Positions 1 to 8,680 of a DNA stretch of 64,000 nucleotides are shown piece after piece. The stretch is from Planctomycetota bacterium (GTDB lineage Bacteria > Planctomycetota > Planctomycetia > Gemmatales > Gemmataceae). Where the stretch lies: the NCBI GenBank assembly GCA_021781415.1, contig JAJXWW010000141.1, positions 1 to 64,000 of the forward strand, read 5' to 3'. A program made the position numbers and the translations under genes. Position 1 is the first letter of the stretch. Each line of letters opens with the position of its first letter. The notes beneath the pieces are model-generated. The model ran no database searches, was not told the origin of the DNA, and saw only the letters and a list, made by a program, of their open reading frames with translations.

Positions 1-51
1 GGGCTGCTCGCATTGTGGGCGTGGTGCGGCTATCGGTTGATGTCGAAAAAC

Positions 52-837
52 TTACGACAGACCGAGCAGCTCGCGCAGCTTGGCCCCGATGTCGGTAGCA
101 CGCACAAACGTCTCGCCGATCAACATGGCACGGACTCCGGCCTTGCTTAGCCGTTCGATGTCGGCGCGCGTCCGAATGCCGCTCTCGCTGACGAGACACG
201 CCTCGGGAGGCATCGCGTCGATCAGATCGAGGGTATGTTCGAGCCGCGTTTGGAACGAGCGCAGGTCGCGGTTGTTGACGCCGATGAGCCGCGCGCCGCT
301 GTCGAGAACGCGCTGCAGGTTGTCCCGTTCGTACAATTCGACGAGGGCTTGCAAGCCGAGTTCCGACGCCTCGCGCAGCAGGCGCGGCAGCGCTTTCTCG
401 TCGAGGATCTCGGCGATGAGCAACACGGCGTCCGCTCCCGCCCAACGTGCCTCGAGCAGTTGATAGCGATCCAGAATAAAATCCTTGCGCAACAGAGGCA
501 GCGACACGGCGGCTCGGATGGCGGACAGATAGTCGAGATGCCCTTGAAACGACGGCTCATCCGTCAAGACGCTGATGCACGCCGCTCCGTTGGCTTCGTA
601 AATGCGGGCGATGGCGACTGGATCGAAGTCGGCGCGGAGCAGTCCGGCGGAAGGCGAAGCCTTTTTGACCTCGGCGATGATCGCCGCTTCGGGGGCGCTT
701 TCGAGGGCGGCGCGGAAATCGCGCGTCGGGGGCGCGGCTTCGATTCGCCTTTCGAGTTGCTCTTCTGGAATACGAAGTCGTGCCGCGTCGATCTCCCGGC
801 GCTTGTTGTCCACGATGCGTTCGAGGATATTGGACAT
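52..837 (-). CDS. trpC: Indole-3-glycerol phosphate synthase
   Basis: A cytosolic TIM-barrel enzyme of tryptophan synthesis that closes the ring of CdRP to give indole-3-glycerol phosphate. Visible family motifs, in order: the strand-1 IIAEVKKASPSAG with its catalytic lysine, LTDEPSFQG, LLRKDFILD with the second catalytic lysine, GVNNRDL and VSESGI. The length of 261 residues is normal for a monofunctional TrpC. The frame stays open upstream to about 999, but the ATG at 837 is chosen because GGAAGAG lies just before it and because homologues begin with MSNILERI-like sequence. It is divergent from the CPBP protease gene, with only 37 bases between the two starts. No other trp gene is in view, so the pathway appears scattered. 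Confidence 0.95.
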   Translation of the reverse strand: MSNILERIVDNKRREIDAARLRIPEEQLERRIEAAPPTRDFRAALESAPEAAIIAEVKKASPSAGLLRADFDPVAIARIYEANGAACISVLTDEPSFQGHLDYLSAIRAAVSLPLLRKDFILDRYQLLEARWAGADAVLLIAEILDEKALPRLLREASELGLQALVELYERDNLQRVLDSGARLIGVNNRDLRSFQTRLEHTLDLIDAMPPEACLVSESGIRTRADIERLSKAGVRAMLIGETFVRATDIGAKLRELLGLS

Positions 838-874
838 GGTTCTCTTCCGATGGCCTGGTCTCAGAAAGTCAGAT

Positions 875-1801
875 ATGCAAGATGACCGCGCGAACGTCAA
901 CCTCGGCAAACCGCCGGTCCCGTGGAGTGGAGCGGAAATCGGCCTCGCCTCCTTCTTGGCGTGGGTGTTTTGGCCGGGGCTGATGGTCGTCTTGGTCAAG
1001 GGAATCGGGTTCGATCGTTGGTTTTATGGCGAGGCGGTGGAAAACGAGCTTCGACTCTCGCTGTGGATCAGCGCCTTGGCCGCTCCGTTTCAGGTGTTGA
1101 CGTATCCCCTCGTTTTCGCGGCTCTCTGCGATGCGCGCCCAGAGCAACTCGGCCTGACGGCGCGACAACTCGGCCGCAACCTCTTGGCCGGATTGGGGGG
1201 AATGCTGCTCGTCCCCGATGTGTTCGCTCTCTTTTGGCTGGTTCGCCGTTGCTACGGCGCGAGCGGCGAGGAAGGCGTCGAGAAACACGCCTTGGAGACG
1301 CTTGCCGGGCAAGGTTTGTCGTTGAGCGAATGGTTCTTGCTGTACTTCACGGCCACGCTCGCCGCTCCGCTGCACGAAGAATTGGCCTTTCGAGGAGTCC
1401 TTCAGCCGTGGTTGGCGAAGGGGCGCTGGCGCGGACTATCCGCGCTACTCGGCGCGCTGATTCTAACGCTATGGTATCGCCGCGCGCAAATCCACGACTC
1501 TTTCTCGACGGGATGGGACAACATCTTCGTGGCCGCCGTGCCGTTGTTGTTCGTCTCGGCGTTGCTTCCTTTGTATCTATTCGCGGCTCGGTTCGGCGGT
1601 TCGCAGTCGGCAGCACTGATCGGCACTTCGGCGCTGTTTGCCTGCATCCATTCGGCCTGGCCGACGCCAATCCCGCTCTTCTTGTTGGGACTTGGATTGG
1701 GTTTGCTGGCTCAACGAACGCAAAGCCTCGTCGCGCCCGTTTTGCTGCACGGTCTGTTCAATGCCATCAGTTGTATCCAGTTGTCGCTGGATAATTTCTG
1801 A
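875..1801 (+). CDS. CPBP-family intramembrane metalloprotease
   Basis: A polytopic membrane protein of 308 residues of the CAAX protease/bacteriocin-processing (CPBP, Rce1-like) family. The three diagnostic motifs are present and correctly ordered: EE-x3-R (E168, E169, R173), F-x3-H (F255 to H259) and H-x3-N (H292 to N296). These form the metal-binding active site inside the membrane. Hydrophobic segments surround them, beginning near residue 20. The substrate cannot be told from sequence. The reading frame extends back into trpC, but the ATG at 875 is the first that does not overlap that gene; its ribosome-binding site is weak. The next gene downstream is on the other strand, so this is a single-gene unit. 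Confidence 0.85.
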   Translation: MQDDRANVNLGKPPVPWSGAEIGLASFLAWVFWPGLMVVLVKGIGFDRWFYGEAVENELRLSLWISALAAPFQVLTYPLVFAALCDARPEQLGLTARQLGRNLLAGLGGMLLVPDVFALFWLVRRCYGASGEEGVEKHALETLAGQGLSLSEWFLLYFTATLAAPLHEELAFRGVLQPWLAKGRWRGLSALLGALILTLWYRRAQIHDSFSTGWDNIFVAAVPLLFVSALLPLYLFAARFGGSQSAALIGTSALFACIHSAWPTPIPLFLLGLGLGLLAQRTQSLVAPVLLHGLFNAISCIQLSLDNF

Positions 1802-1881
1802 GCGGGGGCGTTAGCCCACGGAGGATTGCCCTATCGGTGGCCGACGAACCCCGCGCTCAGGCGACGGCGCGTTCGAAGCCG

Positions 1882-2154
1882 CTAGGCCGCATCCTCGCCT
1901 CCCGACGCCGCCGGCGCGCCATCGGGCGGGAGTTCCTTGCTGCCGACGATGACCAGACTGGCATTGATGAGTACCGGCACATGCTGGCCTTCGATCTCAA
2001 TGGTCGTTCGGCCATTGACGTACCAACCGAGCGAGCCGGTCGAGAATTCCTTGACCTCGGCCATTTGCGGCACACCGTTGACGGTCACGGTCACAGGTTT
2101 GGCTTTGGCCCGAAAGTCGGCGCGGCTAATGGGACAAGTCGTTTTCTTGGCCAC
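1882..2154 (-). CDS. Conserved planctomycete hypothetical protein (MAKKTTCPIS type)
   Basis: A 90-residue soluble protein starting MAKKTTCPISRADF, with an AAGGAG ribosome-binding site directly upstream. It is rich in beta-strand-forming residues (VTVTVNGVPQ, STGSLGWYVNGRTTIEIEG) and has a charged, low-complexity tail. I recognise the opening from small proteins common in Gemmata relatives, where the function is unknown. The pattern of short beta strands with conserved GSLGWY and NGRTTIEI suggests a compact beta domain. It lies between the CPBP gene and a lipoprotein gene with no sign of being co-transcribed with either. Confidence 0.7.
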   Translation of the reverse strand: MAKKTTCPISRADFRAKAKPVTVTVNGVPQMAEVKEFSTGSLGWYVNGRTTIEIEGQHVPVLINASLVIVGSKELPPDGAPAASGGEDAA

Positions 2155-2455
2155 GATGGTCTCCTTCTTGGATCGAGAACAGACAGATTCAACTTCACGC
2201 GAACCGGCAGATCATACCATGCCCCCGTGGGGGGACGGCAAGCGAAATTACCGTTCGCGCTGAGTTTGGCGATTCAACGCGGCAGCGAAGGCTGTTGGGC
2301 GGGCGTCGAGCGTCCAAGAAGCGCGCGTCGACGAGAATCGTTACGAAGCTGGGCGATCCCAGAGCCGAGACCGTGAGGGAGCGATGGCGAAGCGGCTTAT
2401 AAATCCACTCTCTCACGATCGCGGCTCCGACAGAATCCTCTTGTGGCGAAGACTC
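2155..2455. other. Intergenic region, upstream of the small MAKKTTCPIS gene
   Basis: About 300 bases between the start of the small minus-strand gene and the stop of the lipoprotein gene. It must carry the promoter of the former. I see the AAGGAG ribosome-binding site but no convincing -35/-10 pair, RNA gene or repeat. Confidence 0.4.
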
Positions 2456-2782
2456 TCAGCGGAATCCGCCCGTCCCCGACATACCCGACATAGTCGGCGA
2501 CAGAGGCGACATGCCCGAAGCCATGTTCGGAGCTGCCATCCCCGAAGGAGCGGTGGACGGGAACGCATTCGATGCCCCCTGCATCCCCTGCGCGGCCGCG
2601 ATACTGCCGAGTCCCGGCTGGGCACTCTGCGAATACGCCATGCCACCGGCCGAACCGTATGCTCCGCTCTGCGCGGTCGGCGGAGGACCATAGCTGCTGT
2701 TGCTGTTGGCACTCTTGCAGCCCACCGCTGCCGCCAACAGAATCGCACCGTGCAGCCACCAGAGACGGCTGGACATTTTCAT
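2456..2782 (-). CDS. Small Gly/Met/Ser/Ala-rich lipoprotein
   Basis: A 108-residue secreted lipoprotein. The start MKMSSRLWWLHG is followed by a hydrophobic stretch and a lipobox ILLAAAVGC, so cysteine 27 should be lipidated. The mature part is low complexity (Ser, Gly, Ala, Met, Pro), with repeated GM and SGM units towards the C-terminus and a final GTGGFR. The frame is open further upstream to 2941, but AGGAAA sits seven bases before the ATG at 2782. No enzyme domain is visible. Such flexible surface lipoproteins are frequent in planctomycetes; the role is unknown. Confidence 0.7.
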   Translation of the reverse strand: MKMSSRLWWLHGAILLAAAVGCKSANSNSSYGPPPTAQSGAYGSAGGMAYSQSAQPGLGSIAAAQGMQGASNAFPSTAPSGMAAPNMASGMSPLSPTMSGMSGTGGFR

Positions 2783-3036
2783 CTTCGATTTCCTTTCCGT
2801 GTGAGCCTCGAAACGGCCCGGGAGTCCCCCGACTCCACCGTTCCAGACCGCTCCTCGAACTGCGGCCCCTCCAATCCTTATCATCGGCATTTCCGGAAGG
2901 GAACCATTGGCCACTTTGTCGAAATCATCGATTATTTGCAAAGAACGGTGAAGGACACCAGCGCGCGGAGAGTTGGCGCACCGGCTGCGTAAACGGTCGG
3001 ACAGGCAAATCGGCTATTTGGAGTGTCTGGGCAACC

Positions 3037-4494
3037 TCAGCGCGCGGCGAGTTGAGAACCGTAGGGAATGCCGTATTCGGTTCCGGTGAAGTTTTGCCGC
3101 GCGTGAATGAATGCGAGCATGTTGGCGGAGAGGAAGAACTGAGCCAGACAAAGCGAGAGGAGAAGGGCGCGGCCCAGACGGAGCGAGCGCGCCGAGTTCG
3201 TGCCGGAGTTCAACGCGAGGCGGGCGAGCCAGAGAAATTCAAGGGGAAACAGTACGATCATGTAATGGCGATGGATGGAGAAACACGAGAAGGTGAGCAG
3301 CAATCCGAAACCCCAGAGAGCGGCGTTTTGCGTGAAGGCGCTGGCCGAATGGCTCCCGCTCCCCAACGCGCGCCAATCGGATCGCTGTCGCCACAGAGCC
3401 AGGCCCGCGCGGATCAACAAGACCAAGGCCGCGACCGCGAGGAAAACGTGCAGCGCGGCAACGAGATACGTCGGCCTGCCGAACACCAGAGGATACCGCT
3501 GAAACTCACGGAAATACGGCCCGAACGTGTAGTCGATGCCGAAGCCGAACGACTCGGTGAACCAACGAATCCAGAACTTCATTTCGACGGCGTGAACCCA
3601 ACGGTGCGGATTCATGGGGCGTTCGCTCGGATGGCGCAGCAGATGAATCAGCCACGGCAACAGGGGCAGCGATCCCAACGCGCTGCCTGCCAGCCATCCC
3701 CGCCATGCCACGCGCCCGCATCCCTTCTCCCGGTCCTTCGGCTCAGCGGGCGGCGATACGGAAGTCGAGGAACGATCGAACAACAGCGTCCAGAGAGCGA
3801 ATCCCCCGGCGAAGAAGAAGCCGGCCATGTGGATCTGCCCGAGACAGACGCCGACAAACCCCCACAGAAACGCGGGGGCAAGGCGACGGCGATTCCACCA
3901 CCCATAGAGCATCGCCAAGGTCAGCAAAGGGAGAACGCACGGCGGCCAGATTTTTCGATGGAACAACACGGCCAGCGGATTGACGGCCACCAGCGCCGCC
4001 GCCCACAACCACGCCTCGCGCTCGGCCTGGGGCACGCAGCGCGCGGCAAAGACAACGAGCAAGATCAGGGCGGCGACGTTGACCCACTCGACGGCGCGCG
4101 CCAGAGCCGGAGGATCTTCCGCCCCGCTGACGCGCTGCAACAACATGAACACCCAAAGGCTCATGCCGGGGTTGGGAATGTCCACGCTAGACGCCATGCC
4201 CAACCAAGGCAGATCGGCGTCGCGGCTGTGCTGAAAGGTCCAGGCTTCATCGGCCTTATACTCGATGTCGTTGGGCCAAATCAGACGCAAGCCCGCTCCG
4301 ACCAGTACGGCGACGAGAGTCCAAACGATGGCCGGGGAGAGGGCGCGCGGTCGAGAAGCAGCGGATGGGACGGCGAGGCGAAGCGAAGACACGGCAAGGA
4401 GCCGGTGCATCGACAAAATCCGCATTTTCGTAGCCTTTACCTCTTCTGGAATCAAATCGGTCGATGTCACCGCATCTCCCCTTTGGCTTGGCAC
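3037..4494 (-). CDS. GT-C fold membrane glycosyltransferase (GT39/ArnT-like)
   Basis: A 485-residue integral membrane protein with about ten hydrophobic segments. After the first transmembrane helix the loop reads IEYKADEAWTF; an acidic DE pair at this site is the usual catalytic/metal position of PMT/ArnT/GT83-type transferases that use polyprenyl-phosphate sugars. This suggests transfer of a sugar to lipid or protein on the periplasmic side, but the donor and acceptor are not shown. A later start at MRILSMHRLL (residue 24) is possible. It sits 12 bases after the Kdo hydroxylase-like gene on the same strand, so co-transcription and a shared envelope role are likely. Confidence 0.7.
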   Translation of the reverse strand: MPSQRGDAVTSTDLIPEEVKATKMRILSMHRLLAVSSLRLAVPSAASRPRALSPAIVWTLVAVLVGAGLRLIWPNDIEYKADEAWTFQHSRDADLPWLGMASSVDIPNPGMSLWVFMLLQRVSGAEDPPALARAVEWVNVAALILLVVFAARCVPQAEREAWLWAAALVAVNPLAVLFHRKIWPPCVLPLLTLAMLYGWWNRRRLAPAFLWGFVGVCLGQIHMAGFFFAGGFALWTLLFDRSSTSVSPPAEPKDREKGCGRVAWRGWLAGSALGSLPLLPWLIHLLRHPSERPMNPHRWVHAVEMKFWIRWFTESFGFGIDYTFGPYFREFQRYPLVFGRPTYLVAALHVFLAVAALVLLIRAGLALWRQRSDWRALGSGSHSASAFTQNAALWGFGLLLTFSCFSIHRHYMIVLFPLEFLWLARLALNSGTNSARSLRLGRALLLSLCLAQFFLSANMLAFIHARQNFTGTEYGIPYGSQLAAR

Positions 4495-4506
4495 TTACCC
4501 TAGCGC

Positions 4507-5415
4507 TCAGGCCGCGCGGCGATTGGAGAAGGTGGGAGACGGAACCGACACCGAGGACGATGCTTTCTCCAACAAGACCGGAGGCGACTCGTCCGGCAAC
4601 GCCAAAACGGAGGGCGCGATGAAGTACGAATGCTCCAGCGCGTAGCGTCCGCGCAGAACCGAATGGCTGCACGTGTCCGTCATGGCGACCCAGACGCTAC
4701 CGGGCGGAAAGGTATGAAGATATTTCGGACCCTTTTCTTGGAAATCTTCGTTGAGCTTGAGATAGTCGTGAAAGCGGAGCATGAACAAGTCGTAATCGGA
4801 ACGGCGACCGACGCGCGGGCGGAGCAGCCCCATTATGCTCCGGCCGAGTTGATACAGCCAGCGCGACCCGGCGCGACCCGGCAACCCCGCCTCCTCGCCA
4901 TACCGCTTGAGCAGCTTGGCGAACGGATCGCTCGTCACCCAGATGCGTGGCTCGTGAGGATTGATGTTGGCGAAGACGCGCAGAATTCGATTGCCGCGCG
5001 ACGGACGGCCGGGGAACGCATCGACGTGCAACAGATCGTTCCGCGCCTTGGGGCGCAATCGGCGCGTTGCTTCTTCTTGCGGTCGGAAACTGGCGCGGTC
5101 GAGTTGCCAACCTTCGCGGTAGGGCAGGAGCGAACTCAACCAATCGGTCGCCCCCGACGAGAAATGGGTGAATATCGCCTGGAGGCGCGCCTCTTGTCCG
5201 GCTTCGCGCCGCACATAGCCGTTGACCTTGCCGTTGGCCGGGTTGTAGCTGATGTTCTTATGCGCCAGACTGCCCAATTCCTGACGAAGAAGGAATTCCA
5301 GATCGTCGCCTTGGGGCAAGGCGAACGGCGCGGAGGGATAGTATAAAACCTCGCCGCGTTCCAGGCGTTCCGCCGGCGATCCTAGCCCCTTCGAAGCGAT
5401 CGCATTCGCTTCCAT
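4507..5415 (-). CDS. kdoO: Kdo 3-hydroxylase-like Fe(II)/2-oxoglutarate oxygenase
   Basis: A 302-residue protein of the Kdo hydroxylase family, which converts the inner-core sugar Kdo of LPS to Ko. The core LLHVDAFPGRPSRGNRILR carries the iron-binding H-x-D (H130, D132), followed by VFANINP and PRIW. A distal histidine is supplied by CSHSVLRG (H251), followed by the arginine-rich RGRYALEHSYF that should hold 2-oxoglutarate. The frame is open to 5577, but the ATG at 5415 has GGAGAG seven bases upstream and gives the normal family length. The protein should act at the inner membrane on lipid A-Kdo precursors. It lies between the histidine kinase and the GT-C transferase. The substrate is inferred from family membership. 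Confidence 0.8.
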   Translation of the reverse strand: MEANAIASKGLGSPAERLERGEVLYYPSAPFALPQGDDLEFLLRQELGSLAHKNISYNPANGKVNGYVRREAGQEARLQAIFTHFSSGATDWLSSLLPYREGWQLDRASFRPQEEATRRLRPKARNDLLHVDAFPGRPSRGNRILRVFANINPHEPRIWVTSDPFAKLLKRYGEEAGLPGRAGSRWLYQLGRSIMGLLRPRVGRRSDYDLFMLRFHDYLKLNEDFQEKGPKYLHTFPPGSVWVAMTDTCSHSVLRGRYALEHSYFIAPSVLALPDESPPVLLEKASSSVSVPSPTFSNRRAA

Positions 5416-5576
5416 GAACGTACTCTCCTGCGTCCCGTGATCCCAACACGGGTAGGCGCTATACCATCGGTCGGTTAGGAGAATCAAGAGCGAAGCAGAT
5501 GCCCATGCGAATCTCGTGTGGAGTGCGGAGCCGGTGGGTGTCGGTGCGCGCGCCCACATCGGAGGCGCTCCGCGCA

Positions 5577-7352
5577 CTACGAAGCATGACGGCCGTTGGC
5601 TCGGGTGAGATGCAGCAACGGTGAGTCGATGGCCTCTCCCTCCGGCATGGCCAGCCGGGGCAGCGTGAGGACGAATCGAGTCGGTTCGTGGCGGCGTGGG
5701 GGATCGAGGCGCAAGTCGCCCCCCTGTAACTGCGTGAGACGCCAGGCGATGGGCAGTCCCAAGCCGCGCCCGCGGCCGGCCGGCCGCCCCGAATAAAACG
5801 GATCGAACAGATGGGGCCGTTGCAATGCGTCGGGGCCAGGTCCATTGTCTTCGACAGCCAATTCGATGTCCGCGCCTTCGATGGGGCGGCGAAGGATCAG
5901 CCGCGCCCAGCCATCGGTGGGCGCGGCTTCAATGGCGTTGCGCAGCAGGCAAGCCAACGCGGTTCGCAGTTGACCGGCGTCGGCGTACACGGGCAATCGT
6001 TCGGGCTGAATCGCCACTTCGATGCGCACGCGCCGCTGTGCCGCCGTCTCGCCGAGACTGGATGCCGTTTCGCCCAACAGGGTCGGTAGATCGAGCCAAC
6101 CCGGACAGGGAGGAGCCGGCTTGGCGAACTGCATCAGCTCGCGCAGGATACCGTGAATGCGGCGCGTCTGCGCGACGATCGCCTCCAAAGCCTTATGGGG
6201 CGCGTCTCCCGCATCCTCGCGGAACCAATCGCCCTCATGCGCGAGCAAGTATTGTGCTTGACCGGAGATGACGGCGAGCGGATTGTTGATTTCATGCCCC
6301 GCGCCGCCGGCAAACTCGGCCAGCGCGGCCAACTTGCCCGATTGGAGACGGCACGCCTCGCCGTGAACTTGTTCCTCCAAGGCGCGTTGGAGTGCATCGA
6401 TCTCTTGTTCGAGATGATCGTGCAGCGGTTGCTGGCGCAAGCGACGATTTTCGGCTGCCGACTCCAGCAGGTCGCGCAGCAGAGGAACCTCGTTCGGTTT
6501 ACCCGAAAGGGATTCGGGAAGAGGAGAAGACAAAGGTAAGGCAGTGGAAGCCTCTAGCTCCCTGTCTCCCTGTCGGCCCGCATCCACGTCGTCGTCGAGA
6601 AGAAGCGCGGCGCGATCGGAGGAGGCAAATGCGCCCTGTCCCAAGCCCAGATCGACGCCCTGTCGCCGCGCTTCTTCGATGGCCAGGCGCGTCAAGGGGA
6701 ACAACACGGGATCGGCGCGGAAGGTCTGAGCTAACTCGGTGGGCAGGTGTAAATGTTCGGCGGCGGCGCTGGACCAAGCGGGCAAACGCCAACGACGTGC
6801 CAATCGGCGGGCTATGGCGGCTGGATCGATCCCCCAATGACGACGCTGTGTCTCGGCGGGGTCGGATCGCAGGGCGGGATCGGCCCAACAGGCGGCTACA
6901 GCCTCGGCATCGACGGCGCACATAGCCAACCAGCCCAGGGGAGCAAGCAAGCCGCACGTCCATGCGGCCTCTGGATCGCACTGCCCCGTTCGCTCGGCCA
7001 ATCGATGCGCCAGGCGAGCGTACGTCAGACTTGCCTCGTAGACGGGTTGAACGAGCGGGTGATTCCAATCGACGAAGCATTCGGAATGCTGGAGCAGTGC
7101 CAGAGCGTCGTCGATGACGGCGGCGCGAGCGAACGCGGCAGCATGGAACGCGGGCGCGGGGGCGGATGTCGTCCGTCCCGGCCAGAGAGCGTCGCTGTGC
7201 CGAACGAGAAGAAGTACCGCTCCGGGGTCGTGTCGGAGGGCGGGCCAGGTGTCTTCGGTCAGCGGTCGTCCGAGAACCGCTAAAGACGCAGCGCTCGGCG
7301 ACAGCCAGGACAGACGCAGTACAGCCTCCGCCCGCTTGTCCGGGTCGCTCAC
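5577..7352 (-). CDS. Soluble histidine kinase with N-terminal HDOD-like domain
   Basis: A 591-residue kinase without membrane helices. The N-terminal half (about 20-235) has HDOD-like helices (VDWNHPLVQPVYEASLTYA, AWTCGLLAPLGWLAM). A coiled-coil linker follows (about 285-345) and then a complete kinase core: H-box AGHEINNPLAVISGQ with H353, N-box LLRNAIEA, G1 DNGPG and G2 GRGLGLP. It should autophosphorylate H353 and pass phosphate to a REC domain; the response regulator 110 bases upstream on the same strand is the obvious partner. The start is GTG behind GAGGAG. The input signal is presumably cytosolic, because neither PAS nor a sensor helix is present. Confidence 0.85.
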   Translation of the reverse strand: MSDPDKRAEAVLRLSWLSPSAASLAVLGRPLTEDTWPALRHDPGAVLLLVRHSDALWPGRTTSAPAPAFHAAAFARAAVIDDALALLQHSECFVDWNHPLVQPVYEASLTYARLAHRLAERTGQCDPEAAWTCGLLAPLGWLAMCAVDAEAVAACWADPALRSDPAETQRRHWGIDPAAIARRLARRWRLPAWSSAAAEHLHLPTELAQTFRADPVLFPLTRLAIEEARRQGVDLGLGQGAFASSDRAALLLDDDVDAGRQGDRELEASTALPLSSPLPESLSGKPNEVPLLRDLLESAAENRRLRQQPLHDHLEQEIDALQRALEEQVHGEACRLQSGKLAALAEFAGGAGHEINNPLAVISGQAQYLLAHEGDWFREDAGDAPHKALEAIVAQTRRIHGILRELMQFAKPAPPCPGWLDLPTLLGETASSLGETAAQRRVRIEVAIQPERLPVYADAGQLRTALACLLRNAIEAAPTDGWARLILRRPIEGADIELAVEDNGPGPDALQRPHLFDPFYSGRPAGRGRGLGLPIAWRLTQLQGGDLRLDPPRRHEPTRFVLTLPRLAMPEGEAIDSPLLHLTRANGRHAS

Positions 7353-7377
7353 GGCTCTCTCTCCTCGGTAGAGACAA

Positions 7378-7439
7378 GTTTAGCCGCGACGCGCTAGCGG
7401 AGCGCGAACCTACGCTCCGCTGGCGCGTCGCGGCTAAAC
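7378..7439. repeat. Long near-perfect hairpin (REP-like)
   Basis: Two 27-base arms (7378-7404 and 7413-7439) with one mismatch and an 8-base loop. The core GCGGAGCGCGA, with CGCTCCGC on the other arm, is shared with the hairpin at 54135-54170. It lies between the response regulator stop and the kinase GTG, both on the minus strand. No U-run follows, so it looks more like a REP-type element or an mRNA stabiliser than a simple terminator. Confidence 0.7.
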
Positions 7440-7462
7440 GAATGCGGGACTCTGAAAATCCT

Positions 7463-8047
7463 TTACGCCGGGGTTGACACCGGCTCGATGTCCAGCAACG
7501 CGCACATCTCGTCGATCAACTCTTCGACGACGAACGGCTTGTGCAAGAACTTATCGGCACCGGCCAAACGCAGTTCGTGGATCTTGTCTTCTTCGATCAT
7601 GCCGGAGATGCACAAGATGCGCACGTCTTCGAGCGTGGTATCGGCTCGAACGCGGTGGCAGACTTCCTTGCCGTTGATGTCCGGCAACATAACGTCCAGC
7701 ACGATGATGTCGGGTCGATATTCCTTGACCATCATGCCCGCGTCGAAGCCGTTGGAAGCGATGCGCACCTCGAATCGGCCGTCCTCATCGAGGAACTTGA
7801 CCATCACATCGACCAATTCGGCGTCGTCGTCCACGAGCAGAACCTTGCGCTTTCCGCTCTCCAGCGCGTCGGTGGGGATGCCGTTGTCCCTCATGAATTT
7901 GTACAGAGCTTCGCGCGGTATGCGCCGGAAGCGCGAACCGGGCACGCGAAACCCCTTCAATTGACCGTTGTCGAAACAACGGATTATGGTTTGTTGACTG
8001 ACCTTGCAAACTTTGGCGGCTTCGCCGGTCGTAAATACGGTTTTCAT
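7463..8047 (-). CDS. Response regulator with N-terminal excisionase/MerR-type HTH
   Basis: A 194-residue protein with reversed domain order. Residues 4-52 form a helix-turn-helix of the HTH_17/excisionase type (TTGEAAKVCKVSQQTIIRCF, then a wing RVPGSRFRRIPREAL). Residues 67-188 form a receiver domain with the acidic pair VDDDAE, phosphoacceptor D118 in IIVLDVMLPDING, CISGM with the switch serine, and the LHKPF lysine. Phosphorylation by the adjacent kinase would probably control DNA binding or dimerisation. The ATG at 8047 is preceded by AAGGA. The target promoters are unknown; the immediate downstream envelope genes are candidates. Confidence 0.85.
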   Translation of the reverse strand: MKTVFTTGEAAKVCKVSQQTIIRCFDNGQLKGFRVPGSRFRRIPREALYKFMRDNGIPTDALESGKRKVLLVDDDAELVDVMVKFLDEDGRFEVRIASNGFDAGMMVKEYRPDIIVLDVMLPDINGKEVCHRVRADTTLEDVRILCISGMIEEDKIHELRLAGADKFLHKPFVVEELIDEMCALLDIEPVSTPA

Positions 8048-8680
8048 GCGTCCTTCATTCCTTACTGGCCTGAGCCAGTCGCACGAGTGTGGCCCCGAAC
8101 GACCATCCCTCAGCCGTTCGAGACCGGGATCATCCCTGATCTCTGACTCTTACTCACGTTCCTTGCCCGCGCCCGCAATCCATGGATTGAGGAGAGGCAG
8201 TATTCTTAGGAACCGCTGTCGCTCCGCCGTCGCGCTTCTCTTCCTCACTTTTCCCTACGTCCACACTTCGCGTGGACGTGGGAAAGCAGTCCGAAGACCT
8301 CAAGCGTGAGAACCGTGACGGTGAAGCCTATCCCGCGTGCGATTGGAGCCTATCGAGTGTGAGGGGATTGCCAATCTTCCCAACAACCGCGATTATAACC
8401 AACTTCCGGAGCGTGTCAACGCGAATCCTTCCACACCACTTGCCGTAACTCCTTAATTTATAGACACTTCCTCCGTGCCCTGCAAAATTCATACGCAGTT
8501 GTAAAAAATTGCCATTCTCGTCCCGATTCGCCTCGTCTCGGTTCGTTTCCCAAAAGCCGTCCTTGCCCCATCCTCCTTGCTTCACCCTTCTTATCGGAGC
8601 GCCCTCGCCGCCTTCGTCGCTTTGTCTCACCCAGATTGCCGAAGGATCGAATTCCTCGCCGTTACGATCCAACCCATCCC
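8048..8680. other. Long intergenic region with one hairpin
   Basis: 633 bases between the response regulator start and the mnmG stop, both on the minus strand. It must hold the promoter of the regulator. A hairpin at 8251-8284 has 13 paired bases with a single bulged T (arms 8251-8264 and 8272-8284, loop ACTTCGC). The rest has no convincing coding frame, tRNA or tandem repeat. A small RNA cannot be excluded. Confidence 0.45.

Noticed and set aside
2572-4503. A 643-codon open frame on the plus strand opposite the GT-C glycosyltransferase and lipoprotein genes
   Set aside because: Its translation is Arg/Gln/Pro-rich without domains, and the opposite strand has a clear membrane protein. Long antisense frames are expected in GC-rich DNA.
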